Assembly (NCBI RefSeq): GCF_000745235.1
Contig: NZ_JQNL01000001.1
Location: 1,860,001-1,924,000 of the forward strand
Source: Luteibacter mycovicinus
Lineage (GTDB): Bacteria > Pseudomonadota > Gammaproteobacteria > Xanthomonadales > Rhodanobacteraceae
Length of the DNA stretch: 64,000 bases
Reading direction: 5' to 3'
Shown: positions 30,417 through 40,648 of the stretch, in pieces
Layout of the letters: the number at the start of each line of letters is the position of its first letter
How positions within the stretch are numbered: position 1 is the first letter of the stretch
Made by a program: the position numbers and the translations under genes
The notes under the pieces: generated by a model
Told to the model about the DNA's origin: nothing
What the model saw: the letters and a program-made list of their open reading frames with translations, nothing else
The model's database searches: none

Positions 30417-33032
30417 ATGTCAGAAATTCCGATGAGTGCGGATCCGCACGTCCATGTCGCCCGTTCGCCCTGGTGGTTCAAGCTGCTGGGGCGGCTTCTC
30501 GAACCCTGGGTGCGGATCAAACGCGAGCCCGCCGAACCCGCCGTATTACTCAGGAGCGGGGCGGCCGTGTGTTACGCCATCGAGCGCGATGGCACCTCGG
30601 ACGCGCTGATCCTGGAGCGCGCGTGCCGCGAGGCCGGCCTGCCGAGCCCGATGCAATTGCTCGATCTGCCGGGGCGCCGCCGTCGCTCGGTGTTCTCGCT
30701 CAGTCGCCGTCATGGCTGGCTGTTCGGTCGTACGGATGCCCGTGGTCCGAAGGAACCCATTGGGCAGCTCATCCGGGCGATTGAGGACGATCCCTCGCGC
30801 GACATCCAGATCGTGCCCGTCTCCATCTACGTGGGTCGCGCACCCAACCGTGAGAGCGGCTGGTTCAGCGTGCTCTTCGCCGAGAACTGGCTGGTCGTCG
30901 GACGCTTCCGGCGCATGCTGGCGCTGCTGCTCAACGGACGCGATACGGTGGTGCACTTTTCGGCGCCCGTATCGCTGCGCTCGGTGCTCGACGAATCGCG
31001 CGGTCTCACGCCGGAACGCCTGACGCGCAAGATCGCCCGCGTGCTGCGTACGCACTTCCGTCGCATCCGCGCGGCGGTCATCGGTCCCGATCTGTCGCAT
31101 CGACGCACCGTCGTCGACGCCGTGCTCAACACCGAGCCGGTGCGCGACGCGATCGCCGCCACAGCGAGCAAGGAAAACATCACGCTGGCGAAAGCGCAGC
31201 GCCGCGCACGGGATTTCGCCCTGGAGATCTCGGCCGACTATTCGCATCCCGTCGTGCGTTCGTCCTCGTTTCTGCTCGCGAACTTCTGGAACAAGCTCTA
31301 CGACGGCATCGCCATGCACCACTTCGACAAGGCACGCGCCGCCGCGCCGGGTCATGAAGTGATCTACGTGCCCTGCCATCGCAGTCACACCGACTACCTG
31401 CTGCTTTCATACCAGCTGCATCACTCCGGGGTCGTGCCGCCGCACATCGCTGCCGGCGTCAATCTCAACCTGCCCGTGGTCGGACCGATACTGCGTCGCG
31501 GCGGCGCGTTCTTCCTGCGTCGCAGCTTCAAGGGAAACGCGCTTTATTCCGTAGTGTTCAACGAATACCTCGCGCAGCTGGTTGATCGCGGCGTTCCGCT
31601 GGAATACTTCATCGAGGGCGGCCGCTCGCGTACCGGTCGCCTGCTTGCCCCGCGCGCTGGCATGCTGGTGATGACGCTGCGTGCGTTCCTTCGTGCGCCG
31701 CGCCGCCCCGTGCTGTTCCAGCCGGTGTATATCGGTTACGAGAAGCTGATGGAGGGCAAGTCGTACATCGGCGAATTGTCCGGCAAGCCCAAGGAAAAGG
31801 AATCGCTGCTCGGGCTGATCCGCGGACTCAAGGTGCTGCGTCAGCGCTATGGCCACGTCACGCTGAACTTCGGTGAGCCCATCGAACTCACCCCGATGCT
31901 CGATGCCGTCGCACCCGACTGGCGCGCGACGACCGCGGATCCGGACGTCAAACCGGAATGGATGAACAGCGTGGTCGACGATCTCGCCGACCGCATCCAG
32001 ATCAACATCAACCGCGCAGCGGACGTCAACCCGATCAACCTGCTTGCGCTCGCCTTGCTGGCGACGCCCAAGCACGCGATGGCGGAAAACGACCTGCTCG
32101 CGCAGCTCGAGCTGACCAAGGCGATGTTCATCGAACTGCCTTATTCGGATCGCGTCACGATCACGCCCATGAATCCACAGGGCATCATCGCGTACGGCGA
32201 GCAGATGGGCTGGATCCGTCGCGTCAGGCACCCGCTTGGCGACGTGCTGGTCACCGACGACGAGCAGGCGGTGCTGCTCTCCTACTTCCGCAACAACGTT
32301 CTTCACCTCAATGCGGCCGCCGCCTGGGTGGCGGCGTGCTTCCTCAACAACCGCCGCATGTCCCGTTCGTCGGTCATCCGGCTGGGCAGGATCATTTATC
32401 CGTTCATCCAGGGCGAGCTTTTCCTGCCCTGGGATCAGGACGGTTTCGCCACGCAGATCCAGGAAACGATCGAGTTCTTCGTGCGCCGCGGCATCCTCGA
32501 GTCCAGCGCCGAAGGCCGCGTGCTCGAACGCGGGCCCGGCCAGGACGACGGCTCCTATCAGCTGCGTGTCATCGCACGCAGCATGTTGCAGGCCTTCGAG
32601 CGTTACTACATCGCCATCGCCGCGCTGGTGAAGAACGGTCCGCACACGATGAGCTCGGGCGAACTCGAAACCGCGTGTACGCTTACCGCTCAGCGCCTCG
32701 GCCTGCTCAATGAGCTGTCCGCGCCGGAGTTCTTCGACAAGGCGTTGTTCCGTGGATTCATCCAGAAGCTGCGCGAGGTGAAGGTCGTATGGACCGACAA
32801 CGCCGGCAAACTCGACTTCAGCGACGCGCTGGAAGACATGGTGCGTGACGCACGCGTCATCCTCGCTCGCGAGGTGCGCCATTCGATCCTGAAGATCACC
32901 CCCGGCGGCGAAAACGACCGCGATCTCGACGCCCGCCCGCCGAGCGATCCCGGCGAAACCACCGCCGAGTCGCTGCACGAGCGGCACGTGGCGAACGAGA
33001 CGATCCGCCACCGGGAACATCCGGCGGAGTAA
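30417..33032 (+). CDS. plsB: Glycerol-3-phosphate 1-O-acyltransferase
   Basis: PlsB acylates sn-glycerol 3-phosphate, the first membrane step of phospholipid synthesis, using the product of GpsA. The 871-residue protein has the acyltransferase HxxxxD motif HRSHTDYLLLSY, block III FIEGGRSRTGR and block IV with VFQPVYIGYEK-type residues. It is slightly longer than E. coli PlsB (807), mostly through a polar C-terminal tail. ATG 30417 is chosen; ATG 30432 is an alternative. Sequence back to 30057 is antisense or other-frame. Confidence 0.95.
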   Translation: MSEIPMSADPHVHVARSPWWFKLLGRLLEPWVRIKREPAEPAVLLRSGAAVCYAIERDGTSDALILERACREAGLPSPMQLLDLPGRRRRSVFSLSRRHGWLFGRTDARGPKEPIGQLIRAIEDDPSRDIQIVPVSIYVGRAPNRESGWFSVLFAENWLVVGRFRRMLALLLNGRDTVVHFSAPVSLRSVLDESRGLTPERLTRKIARVLRTHFRRIRAAVIGPDLSHRRTVVDAVLNTEPVRDAIAATASKENITLAKAQRRARDFALEISADYSHPVVRSSSFLLANFWNKLYDGIAMHHFDKARAAAPGHEVIYVPCHRSHTDYLLLSYQLHHSGVVPPHIAAGVNLNLPVVGPILRRGGAFFLRRSFKGNALYSVVFNEYLAQLVDRGVPLEYFIEGGRSRTGRLLAPRAGMLVMTLRAFLRAPRRPVLFQPVYIGYEKLMEGKSYIGELSGKPKEKESLLGLIRGLKVLRQRYGHVTLNFGEPIELTPMLDAVAPDWRATTADPDVKPEWMNSVVDDLADRIQININRAADVNPINLLALALLATPKHAMAENDLLAQLELTKAMFIELPYSDRVTITPMNPQGIIAYGEQMGWIRRVRHPLGDVLVTDDEQAVLLSYFRNNVLHLNAAAAWVAACFLNNRRMSRSSVIRLGRIIYPFIQGELFLPWDQDGFATQIQETIEFFVRRGILESSAEGRVLERGPGQDDGSYQLRVIARSMLQAFERYYIAIAALVKNGPHTMSSGELETACTLTAQRLGLLNELSAPEFFDKALFRGFIQKLREVKVVWTDNAGKLDFSDALEDMVRDARVILAREVRHSILKITPGGENDRDLDARPPSDPGETTAESLHERHVANETIRHREHPAE

Positions 33033-33056
33033 GCGCCGACACGCTGTCGCTCTCAA

Positions 33057-33123
33057 CGGGGACAGATGTCGGCGGGCGGTGTGCTTAACCTTTGCGCGGG
33101 ATTCCCCACGCAAAGGACGCACC
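33057..33123 (+). promoter_or_regulatory. Conserved leader with an inverted repeat over the ribosome binding site, copy A
   Basis: CCTTTGCG (33089-33096) pairs with CGCAAAGG (33109-33116), extended by GGG/CCC. The AAAGGA ribosome binding site lies in the right arm, seven bases before ATG 33124. The same block, including an upstream GGGGACA at the same distance, precedes the paralogue at 37290. The fold would hide the ribosome binding site, as in a thermosensor or protein-controlled leader. Confidence 0.6.
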
Positions 33124-36100
33124 ATGGATACGACTCCACCGCAGGCGCCGCCTGCCGTCGTCAGCAGCACCCAGCAGGAGGCCATCGATGCCCTCCAGCG
33201 ATTGACAGACGCCCAGACATGGCTAGGCCGGCAGCAGGATGCGTTGCCGGTACTGCCCGCGTCTCTCATGATCGAGAGCCGCGACGCCTATCTCGCCGGG
33301 CTGGATGCTTACTGGCGACAATCCGTCGACGATGCGCCGGGAACGGCTCCCGTGACACGTGTCGCCGCACTCGCCACCCGGCTTGCGGCGATCATGCGCG
33401 ACGAAGCCATCGTTCGCCGTAGCGACGACACGCTGGGAACGCTCGCCGTCGAGCTCGCCACGCGCTTCGCGCGCTCGGCCGACGGCCTGCCGCCGCCCGG
33501 CATGGAGGCGCGCTCGCTGCTCATCGGCGATGTCGCCTGTGCCGGCGCGGTTGTGCTGCTCGACAGCAACCACCCCGACATCGTCCTTCGCTTCCTGCCC
33601 GATCGCGGGTGGGATGCCTTCGCCAGCCTCGAGCAACTGCATGCGCAGACCGAGACGATGATGCGCGAGCGGCTTGCCGCCCAGCGAAAACTTCCGGGAT
33701 TGCGCGCCGACGACACGCAGCGCGTGATCGCCAACGGGCGGTTCGTGGGATCGGCTCCCATCGAGGGTCCCGTGTTCGATGCGATGGCGCAATCGCTCGT
33801 CGCCCTGCAGAGAAGTGAACTCACGGACGCCTGGCCATCGTCGACCGATGCTCCCACGCCGGAGGCGGTGGCCGACGAAACCTCGTCCGCGCTCGATCTG
33901 TCGGTAACAGTCGACGTCTTCGCCATCCTCGGCCAGCGCGAGACTCGCCTCGCGGTGGCGCTGAACGAGGAGCGGCTCGCCCGTGTGCCGGCGGACGTGG
34001 CACAGGGCTGGCGTGACGCCGTCAGCGCCTACCGCCACGCCAGCGCGCGCTCCGGTGACGCCACGCGACAGGATGGCGAGGCACCGTCGACGCTGGCCAC
34101 GTGGACGCGGACGGAACTCGCGTCCGCGCTGGCTTCCCGCGGTTTCCCGATCGACCCCGACGATATCGGTATCGAAGCCTCCGGAAGCGAAGCGCTTACG
34201 GTCCCCGCGCTGGGGACCGCGCCAGCCGACCCCGTTACGCGCATGAGTCTGGCCGCCTTCGCCTTGCGCAACACCGGCCACATCGATGCACGACGCCTTC
34301 GTGTCGTCTCGACCGCCTTACCCGACGGGGTGCGAGCGCCCGACATCGCTACCATCAGGGATATCGCACGCCGTCTCGATCTCGCTCCGCGTTATGAGGC
34401 TTATCTGCGCGCACGCATGAGCGACCCCGCCGGACGCGCGTTCCGCCAGTCGACCATGCGCCTGCAGCAGGCGCGGATGCGTGTCGAAGCGGCGTCCGCG
34501 CGCATGGCGACCTACCTTCGCGGCGAGACACCGGTCTTCCTCGACGACCACGAGGAGCGCGGCTATCGCCTGGTGGAAGCCGTACTCGACGCTCCCTCCG
34601 CGGCGGCGCGCCGTCGCGTCGGCGGTCACCGTGTCACGGTGCGACAGCTGGTCTATCGCGGCGCCGCTGTCAGCGATGTGCTCATCATCGGCGTGCACGA
34701 TCCGGCAAGTTCACCGCGCGTCGTGATCTACACCCCCGATGCACCCGATGGCCGGCCTTTTCACGAATTCAGCGACCGTGCGACAGCGGGACGGCAGCTG
34801 TTCTATGCCAAGGCGTTCGAGCAATACCTGTTGCAGCGGCTGCCGGCGGAATTCAGCGAGCCCGTGCCCCAGGGGGGCGGACGTCGGTTCCGCATCTCGG
34901 AGGCGACCCGCCGTTCGCACTGGGTGCTGTCGGCCGCCGGTGACGGCCGTGGCACCCTTACCGAGGCCCGGTTCGAGGAACGCGACGTCGACGGCGACGT
35001 CCGTACCGCACTCTTCGACGCGGAGGTGGAACGCCAGGCCCGTGACGTCGCCTGGATCGGTCGAAGCACGGACCAGGCGGACAGGGAGTCGATCACCGCC
35101 ACGCTGGCGGTCGTTCTGCGTGCGTTTCGCGGCCCGGAGGCACTGGTCGAGGACTCGCTCAGCGCTGTCGGCCAGGCGCTGCGTGCCACGTGGCGCTTTT
35201 ACGATAACGTCAAGGCGGGTGACCGCCGCCAGGCGTTCGTCGATTTCACCGAAGCCTACACCGCATCGCTTCAGGTCGCCGGCTGGGGAGCGGGATTCGG
35301 CAAGGCGCTGCGCCCGCGCCTGTCGCTGCGTCCTCCAGCAGGCGGGCTGCGCAGCCTGGATGCCGGCCTCCGCCTGACGGACCCGCGTCAGCGGCTCGAT
35401 CCTCGTTACGCGGCCCGGGATGTCGATCTCTCCGGCATACCGTCCGACGCTCTCGGCGTGCACCGGCTAGACGGCCGGCGCTACATCCGCCAGCAGGAGT
35501 CCGTCTTCGAAGTTCGCCATGACGCGGCCTCGGGTACGTGGCGGCTTGCCCGCCCGAACGCCCTGGATGCGGCTTTCGCAGGCCCGGCCATCGAGCCGGT
35601 GGCCTACGGCGGCTGGCGCCTGCGCACAGGTGTGGGGCTAAGGGGCGGCTGGGTGGACGACGCGGCATTCCCGCAACCCGCCTCGCGCGGCGTGACCGGC
35701 CAGGAACTTGCCGGTCTGAGCGACTTCCAGCGCTGGACGTTCGAGCAGTCGTTCGCACAACGGCTGCGCAGCGCGGGAGAAGCCAATCTGATCGTCTGGG
35801 ATGTCACGTCGCAGCCGCACCCCCGCTTCGTCACGCTGCGCCAGCGGACGGCGTGGAACGACGCGCTCCGCACGGCCCGCGGCGCACCGACCGAGCCGCT
35901 GCCGCTCGGCGCGCAACCGGGGCCCGGCGCCTCGTGGCGCGTGCTGAGTCCGGGCGAATGGCCGAATTCCCTGTTTCACTACCCGGCGGGCTTTTACGGC
36001 GCCCTCGGCAACGGGTCGCAGGTGATTCCGCTGCAGGTGTCGCCGGGCACCGGGCTGCGCGGCCTGCCGGCGACACGCACACCGCCCGCGGCACGCGTCG

Positions 36101-36333
36101 CCGGGATGGCCACGGGCAACGTGCCGGGTGCGCGGTCACAGGAGTGGGTGGAAGTGCACCTGGACCGCTACCGGCACCGTCCGGGACCGAACGGCAGGCC
36201 GACCATCCGGGTGATCGAGGATCGTCGTGGCGCGGAAATCACCTATGTGATCCAGCCCGACACGGGGTTCTCCATCAACTTCCTCGGCCTTGAGCCGGGC
36301 GACTTCACCGCGGGACGCCAGGCCTTGCCGTGA
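33124..36333 (+). CDS. Large toxin-like protein A (dermonecrotic-toxin/DUF6543-like)
   Basis: The 1,069-residue protein is paralogous along its whole length to the gene at 37290. Shared blocks are [11 protein letters not shown] at the start, [52 protein letters not shown] and [11 protein letters not shown]. The YTPDAPDG and LPAEF blocks resemble large dermonecrotic-toxin-like (DUF6543) proteins of Pseudomonas; this is from memory of the family and is tentative. There is no signal peptide, and the N-terminus is Pro-rich and disordered, so export would need a dedicated system. No catalytic triad is assigned. The start is fixed by AAAGGA in the leader. Confidence 0.6.
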   Translation: MDTTPPQAPPAVVSSTQQEAIDALQRLTDAQTWLGRQQDALPVLPASLMIESRDAYLAGLDAYWRQSVDDAPGTAPVTRVAALATRLAAIMRDEAIVRRSDDTLGTLAVELATRFARSADGLPPPGMEARSLLIGDVACAGAVVLLDSNHPDIVLRFLPDRGWDAFASLEQLHAQTETMMRERLAAQRKLPGLRADDTQRVIANGRFVGSAPIEGPVFDAMAQSLVALQRSELTDAWPSSTDAPTPEAVADETSSALDLSVTVDVFAILGQRETRLAVALNEERLARVPADVAQGWRDAVSAYRHASARSGDATRQDGEAPSTLATWTRTELASALASRGFPIDPDDIGIEASGSEALTVPALGTAPADPVTRMSLAAFALRNTGHIDARRLRVVSTALPDGVRAPDIATIRDIARRLDLAPRYEAYLRARMSDPAGRAFRQSTMRLQQARMRVEAASARMATYLRGETPVFLDDHEERGYRLVEAVLDAPSAAARRRVGGHRVTVRQLVYRGAAVSDVLIIGVHDPASSPRVVIYTPDAPDGRPFHEFSDRATAGRQLFYAKAFEQYLLQRLPAEFSEPVPQGGGRRFRISEATRRSHWVLSAAGDGRGTLTEARFEERDVDGDVRTALFDAEVERQARDVAWIGRSTDQADRESITATLAVVLRAFRGPEALVEDSLSAVGQALRATWRFYDNVKAGDRRQAFVDFTEAYTASLQVAGWGAGFGKALRPRLSLRPPAGGLRSLDAGLRLTDPRQRLDPRYAARDVDLSGIPSDALGVHRLDGRRYIRQQESVFEVRHDAASGTWRLARPNALDAAFAGPAIEPVAYGGWRLRTGVGLRGGWVDDAAFPQPASRGVTGQELAGLSDFQRWTFEQSFAQRLRSAGEANLIVWDVTSQPHPRFVTLRQRTAWNDALRTARGAPTEPLPLGAQPGPGASWRVLSPGEWPNSLFHYPAGFYGALGNGSQVIPLQVSPGTGLRGLPATRTPPAARVAGMATGNVPGARSQEWVEVHLDRYRHRPGPNGRPTIRVIEDRRGAEITYVIQPDTGFSINFLGLEPGDFTAGRQALP

Positions 36334-36400
36334 CCGCGCCCGCCGCTTCCCGACGAGCCCTGCGCTCGCCGGGGGGCGGCAACCGGGGTACCATCGCCGG

Positions 36401-37150
36401 ATGGAAAAGACCGATACCACCCACTTTGGTTTCCGCGACGTGCCTGTCGCCGACAAGCAGAAGCTCGTCGGCCAGGTGTTCACCTCGGTCGCCCGAAACT
36501 ACGACCTGATGAACGACCTCATGTCGTTCGGCATCCACCGCCTGTGGAAGCGCCATTTCGTGGCGGTGAGCGGCGTGCGTCGTGGTGACCGCGTACTCGA
36601 TCTCGCGGGTGGCACGGGGGATATCGCCGCTCTGCTGAAACCCGTCGTGGGCGACGATGGTGAAGTGGTGGTCGGCGACATCAATGCGGCGATGCTCGGC
36701 GTCGGCCGCGATCGCCTCACCGATCGCGGACTCGTCTCCGGCTTGCGCTGGGCGCAAATGAATGCCGAGGCACTGCCGTTTCCCGACAACAGCTTCGATG
36801 CGGTGACGATCGCTTTCGGCCTGCGCAATGTCACCGACAAGGACAAGGCGCTGGCGGACATGCATCGCATTCTCAAGCCCGGCGGCCGCGCGCTCGTGCT
36901 CGAATTTTCCAGGGTGCAGAGTCCCGTCCTCTCGAAACTCTACGACGTGCATTCGTTTCGCATCCTGCCCCGCCTGGGCAAGCTGTTCGCCAACGATGCC
37001 GACAGCTATCAGTACCTGGCGGAGTCGATTCGCAAGCATCCCGACCAGGAAACCCTGAAAGGCATGATGCTGAAGGCCGGCTTCGGCCACGTGGAAGTTC
37101 GCAACCTGACGAATGGCATCGTCGCCATCCATCGCGCTTATAAGCTCTGA
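36401..37150 (+). CDS. ubiE: Ubiquinone/menaquinone biosynthesis C-methyltransferase
   Basis: UbiE methylates the ring in ubiquinone (and demethylmenaquinone) synthesis using SAM. The 249-residue protein begins [20 protein letters not shown], as E. coli UbiE does. It contains the SAM motif [25 protein letters not shown] and [13 protein letters not shown], and ends [11 protein letters not shown]. This core gene is embedded between two toxin-like paralogues, so the duplicated unit was inserted around it. Confidence 0.96.
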   Translation: MEKTDTTHFGFRDVPVADKQKLVGQVFTSVARNYDLMNDLMSFGIHRLWKRHFVAVSGVRRGDRVLDLAGGTGDIAALLKPVVGDDGEVVVGDINAAMLGVGRDRLTDRGLVSGLRWAQMNAEALPFPDNSFDAVTIAFGLRNVTDKDKALADMHRILKPGGRALVLEFSRVQSPVLSKLYDVHSFRILPRLGKLFANDADSYQYLAESIRKHPDQETLKGMMLKAGFGHVEVRNLTNGIVAIHRAYKL

Positions 37151-37225
37151 AAGCGCGGGGCTCGTTCTGACGAGGTTTATTCCGACGCGCTCGCTGTCGC
37201 GGCGCTGACCGGAAGTCGGTGAGCA

Positions 37226-37289
37226 CGGGGACATATCTCCGTACGGCGACTGCCTAACCTTTGCGTGATATCCCACGCAAAGGACGCAC
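37226..37289 (+). promoter_or_regulatory. Conserved leader with an inverted repeat over the ribosome binding site, copy B
   Basis: CCTTTGCGTG (37258-37267) and CACGCAAAGG (37274-37283) form a perfect 10-bp stem with a six-base loop. The AAAGGA ribosome binding site is inside the right arm, six bases before ATG 37290. The upstream GGGGACA and the TAACC just before the stem are spaced as in copy A. Base changes in the stem (GCGTG here, GCGCGGG in A) keep pairing possible, which supports RNA function. Confidence 0.65.
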
Positions 37290-40200
37290 ATGGACATGAC
37301 CCCGCCGCAGGCACCCCCTGCGATCGTCAGCGACGCCTCGCAGGCGAGCATCGACACCGTCGCCCGCCTCGACGCAGCGCAGGCCTGGCTGATCGCGCAG
37401 CAGGATTCCCTGCCCGTACTTCCCGACGCTCCCGACGTGGATGGCAAGGCCGCGTTTCTCGGCGCCTTGCATGCGCACTGGCAGGCCCCGGTCGACGGTG
37501 CGCCCGGCATGGCCCCGGGGACGCGCGTGAGCGCCCTTGCACAGCGCATGGCCGACGTGGCTCGCGACGACGGCGCCCTGCTACGCGACGACGGCACCCT
37601 GGACGCCGCGGCGGCGGACCTCGCCATGATCGCCTCGCGCGCAGGCGGAGCCCCGCTGCCCGCCTCCGTGACGATGAGTGAGCTGCTCGTCGGGGGCAGT
37701 GCCTATGCGGGCGCTTTCGTCGTCAAAGACGGCAGCCGGCCCGACCTCGTCCTCGCCTTCACGCCCGACCGTGGATGGGAACGCTTCGACGGTGTGGAAA
37801 CGCTCCGGCAGGTGCTCGACCATCGCTTGCGCCAGGCACTCGCGTCGGGTCATGGCCTGGTCGCCGTCGACGACGCCTCGCCGCTCGTGCTCGGCGAGGG
37901 CGTGGCGGTAAGCGAACGTCCCCTGGGCGAACAACCTTTCGCACGCCTCGCGGAACGCATTGTCGCGACCCAGGCCGGGAAGATCGGCAGCGCATGGGAT
38001 CGGTTCGCCGCGGGCGACTGCGACGTCGCCGGTCTGGTGGACCATGTCACCGCAGCCTTGCGCCTGTCGTCCTACGTCGATGTTCACGCTGCGCTCGATC
38101 AGCGCGACATACGGCTCGCGGAAGCGATCGACGAGGCACGTCTGCGCGACGTTCCCGTCGCCGTGCGCGACGACTGGTATCGCGCCCGCGCCGATTACCG
38201 GAACACGATGCAGGGCATGGGCGAAGCGAGGCGCGGTGAAGGCATGACCGAGGCCCTCTCGCTCGACGCCTTCGTGCGCGCGCAGCTCGCGGCGCGGCTC
38301 ATACCGCTGGGCATCACGGACGATCCATCCACCCTCGCGGTCACCATGGCGGACATGCCGACCGGCGATCCGATCGCCACGCTGTCCATGCTGTTCGGCG
38401 GAACGCAGGGGCGGAAGGTGCCGCTGGTCGCGCTGGCGTTGCGCAATATCGCGTCGCATGGCCTGTCCGTGGGCGCGGTATCGCGCGAGGACGGGCAGCC
38501 ACTGTCCGTACCCCTGAACGGTGCGGCGCTCGCGACAATGATCCGCGAGCTCGACGCGGGGCGGCGCTACGCGGAATACCTCGAATCGCGTCTGCGTTCG
38601 ACACCGGCCGGAGCGACGTCGCGCGATTTCGCGATCGCGTTGCAGCAGGCGCGGATGCGGTTCGAAGCCGCCGACGCGCGGATCGCCTATTACCGCCGGG
38701 ACGAGCCGCGAAGCTTCTACGACGATCAGGGCGAGTTCGGCTACCGGCTGCTCGCCGCCGCGCTCGATGCGCCAACGCCAGGACGGCGCGCGAAGGTACT
38801 CGGTCACGACGTCGTCGTTCACCAGCTCACGTTCAAGGGCGTACCTCTATCGGACATGGTCTTCGTCGCCCCGCGTGACAGCCGTGCCTCGTCGCGTGTG
38901 GTTTTCTATACACCCGACGCGCCGGATGGTCGCACGTATCGCGAGTTCGCTTCGCGCGCCGAAGCGGCACGGGAATTCCTGCTCAATCCCACTTTCGAAA
39001 GCTACCTGCTCGACCGGCTTCCCGCGGAATTCGCGCAGACCGAGCAGAACGGCAGCCGGCGGTTCCGCATGAGCGACGGTTCGCGTCTGGCGAACTGGGT
39101 GTTGTCGCAGCAGGGAAATGCGGGCCAGTCGCGCATGGACAGTCCCTTCGAAGAGCGCGAGATTCACGACGATTTCCTCAAGGCCATGTACGACGCCTCC
39201 GTCGATCACATGCTGCACGATGTGCGCGCGGGGTCCCGGACGACCGGCGAGGCCGATGCCGAGGGGCGTCAGGCCGTACTCGCGTCGCTCATGTCCGTCA
39301 TCGCCTGGCAGGAACGCGCCGTCGCGCACACCGTGTCCAGCGTCGTGCAGTCGGTACCGCGCACGTTCCAGGCGTCCTGGCGCTTCTATGACAACGTCAG
39401 GGCGGGCGACTACTCGCAGGCTTACCTCGACATCGTCGATGGCTATACCTCGGCGCTGAACGTCATCGGCCTTCGTCCGGTGCTGCCACGCGTCGCCGGT
39501 GCGATGGTACGCGCACGGGCTTCGTCCACCCTGCTTACGCCGACGCGGCGAAGCATCCCCCGGGCCGACGCCGTGTTCGAGTCACGCTTCGAGGTCACCG
39601 TCGATCTGGCGGGAGCGACGCGCAGTTCGGAAGGTTTCCACGTGACGGGCGGGCGGCATTACCTGCGCCAGCATGACAAGGTCTACGGCGTCCGCTACGA
39701 CCGCGAACACGCGACCTGGCGTCTCACGCGCGCGGGCGCACCCGATGCGAACTTCACGGGGCCGGCGATCGCCCGCTCGCCGGACGGCGTGTGGACGTAT
39801 CGGCGTGACGTCGGCCTGCTCGGCGGCGCACCGCATGCGGTCACCCCGGAGATGCACGTGCTGCTGCGCGACCGGGGTCTCACCGATCCGGAGGTCGGGG
39901 CACTCAACTTGGCCCAGCGCGACATCCTCCTGCGCGAGCTGTCGCGGCTCGCCGGGGGCTCGGACGAGGCGGTCCAGGTGCTTCGCGGCACCGGAACCGC
40001 CGCTGTGCCGGCGGGCGCCCACGCATCGACCTGGCGCGAAGCGCTGCGTCTTGCCCGTCACCTTCCCGGAGCCCCCATCAACCGCTCGCTCGTGGCGTCA
40101 TCCCGACTCGTGCACGACCTCAGTGTGGGCACGGCACCCGCGAACATGGTGGTCGTTCCGCCGTCCGAGTGGCCGGCGACCGTGTGGTATTACCTGCCGC

Positions 40201-40559
40201 GCGATCAGGCGGACCTGTTCCGGGGCGCTGCCGTCTCGATACGCCAGCACCGGCTGTTCACGCACACCGGGATTCCCGTCTATTCGCACTCGCCCTACAC
40301 CGCGTTTCCCGGAATCGCCGGCGCCACGTACGGGTCGCTCAAGGGAGCGTGGCTGCGCATCGACCTGCGAACGATCGCCACACGGCAGACCGGGTCGTTG
40401 CTGCCTCCATTCGACCTGCTGCGGTACGGTATCGGCGATCCCGGAACCCTCACGATCCGGCCGAGACTGCCGACCGGCGCGCCGCGGGCGGCCCCGCCGA
40501 ACGTATGGCTATGGGGGAACGAGTTCGAACTCGGCACCTGGCCGCGCCTTCCGCGCTGA
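37290..40559 (+). CDS. Large toxin-like protein B (dermonecrotic-toxin/DUF6543-like)
   Basis: The 1,089-residue paralogue of protein A opens [20 protein letters not shown]. Matching blocks are [65 protein letters not shown] and WRFYDNVRAGDYSQAY, then a C-terminal third with WRLTRAGAPDANFTGPAI echoing A's [18 protein letters not shown]. The ends diverge most, the usual pattern where a toxin tip varies. No signal peptide, membrane helix or known catalytic site is evident. Expression is probably linked to A through the shared leader. Function inferred, not shown. Confidence 0.6.
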   Translation: MDMTPPQAPPAIVSDASQASIDTVARLDAAQAWLIAQQDSLPVLPDAPDVDGKAAFLGALHAHWQAPVDGAPGMAPGTRVSALAQRMADVARDDGALLRDDGTLDAAAADLAMIASRAGGAPLPASVTMSELLVGGSAYAGAFVVKDGSRPDLVLAFTPDRGWERFDGVETLRQVLDHRLRQALASGHGLVAVDDASPLVLGEGVAVSERPLGEQPFARLAERIVATQAGKIGSAWDRFAAGDCDVAGLVDHVTAALRLSSYVDVHAALDQRDIRLAEAIDEARLRDVPVAVRDDWYRARADYRNTMQGMGEARRGEGMTEALSLDAFVRAQLAARLIPLGITDDPSTLAVTMADMPTGDPIATLSMLFGGTQGRKVPLVALALRNIASHGLSVGAVSREDGQPLSVPLNGAALATMIRELDAGRRYAEYLESRLRSTPAGATSRDFAIALQQARMRFEAADARIAYYRRDEPRSFYDDQGEFGYRLLAAALDAPTPGRRAKVLGHDVVVHQLTFKGVPLSDMVFVAPRDSRASSRVVFYTPDAPDGRTYREFASRAEAAREFLLNPTFESYLLDRLPAEFAQTEQNGSRRFRMSDGSRLANWVLSQQGNAGQSRMDSPFEEREIHDDFLKAMYDASVDHMLHDVRAGSRTTGEADAEGRQAVLASLMSVIAWQERAVAHTVSSVVQSVPRTFQASWRFYDNVRAGDYSQAYLDIVDGYTSALNVIGLRPVLPRVAGAMVRARASSTLLTPTRRSIPRADAVFESRFEVTVDLAGATRSSEGFHVTGGRHYLRQHDKVYGVRYDREHATWRLTRAGAPDANFTGPAIARSPDGVWTYRRDVGLLGGAPHAVTPEMHVLLRDRGLTDPEVGALNLAQRDILLRELSRLAGGSDEAVQVLRGTGTAAVPAGAHASTWREALRLARHLPGAPINRSLVASSRLVHDLSVGTAPANMVVVPPSEWPATVWYYLPRDQADLFRGAAVSIRQHRLFTHTGIPVYSHSPYTAFPGIAGATYGSLKGAWLRIDLRTIATRQTGSLLPPFDLLRYGIGDPGTLTIRPRLPTGAPRAAPPNVWLWGNEFELGTWPRLPR

Positions 40560-40648
40560 AGGCCAACCCGTCGATCCGGTGCGTAACGCGCCGGATCGAT
40601 CCGGGCATGAATGGCATACTGGGTGCTTCCTTCCACCGGAATCCCGCA

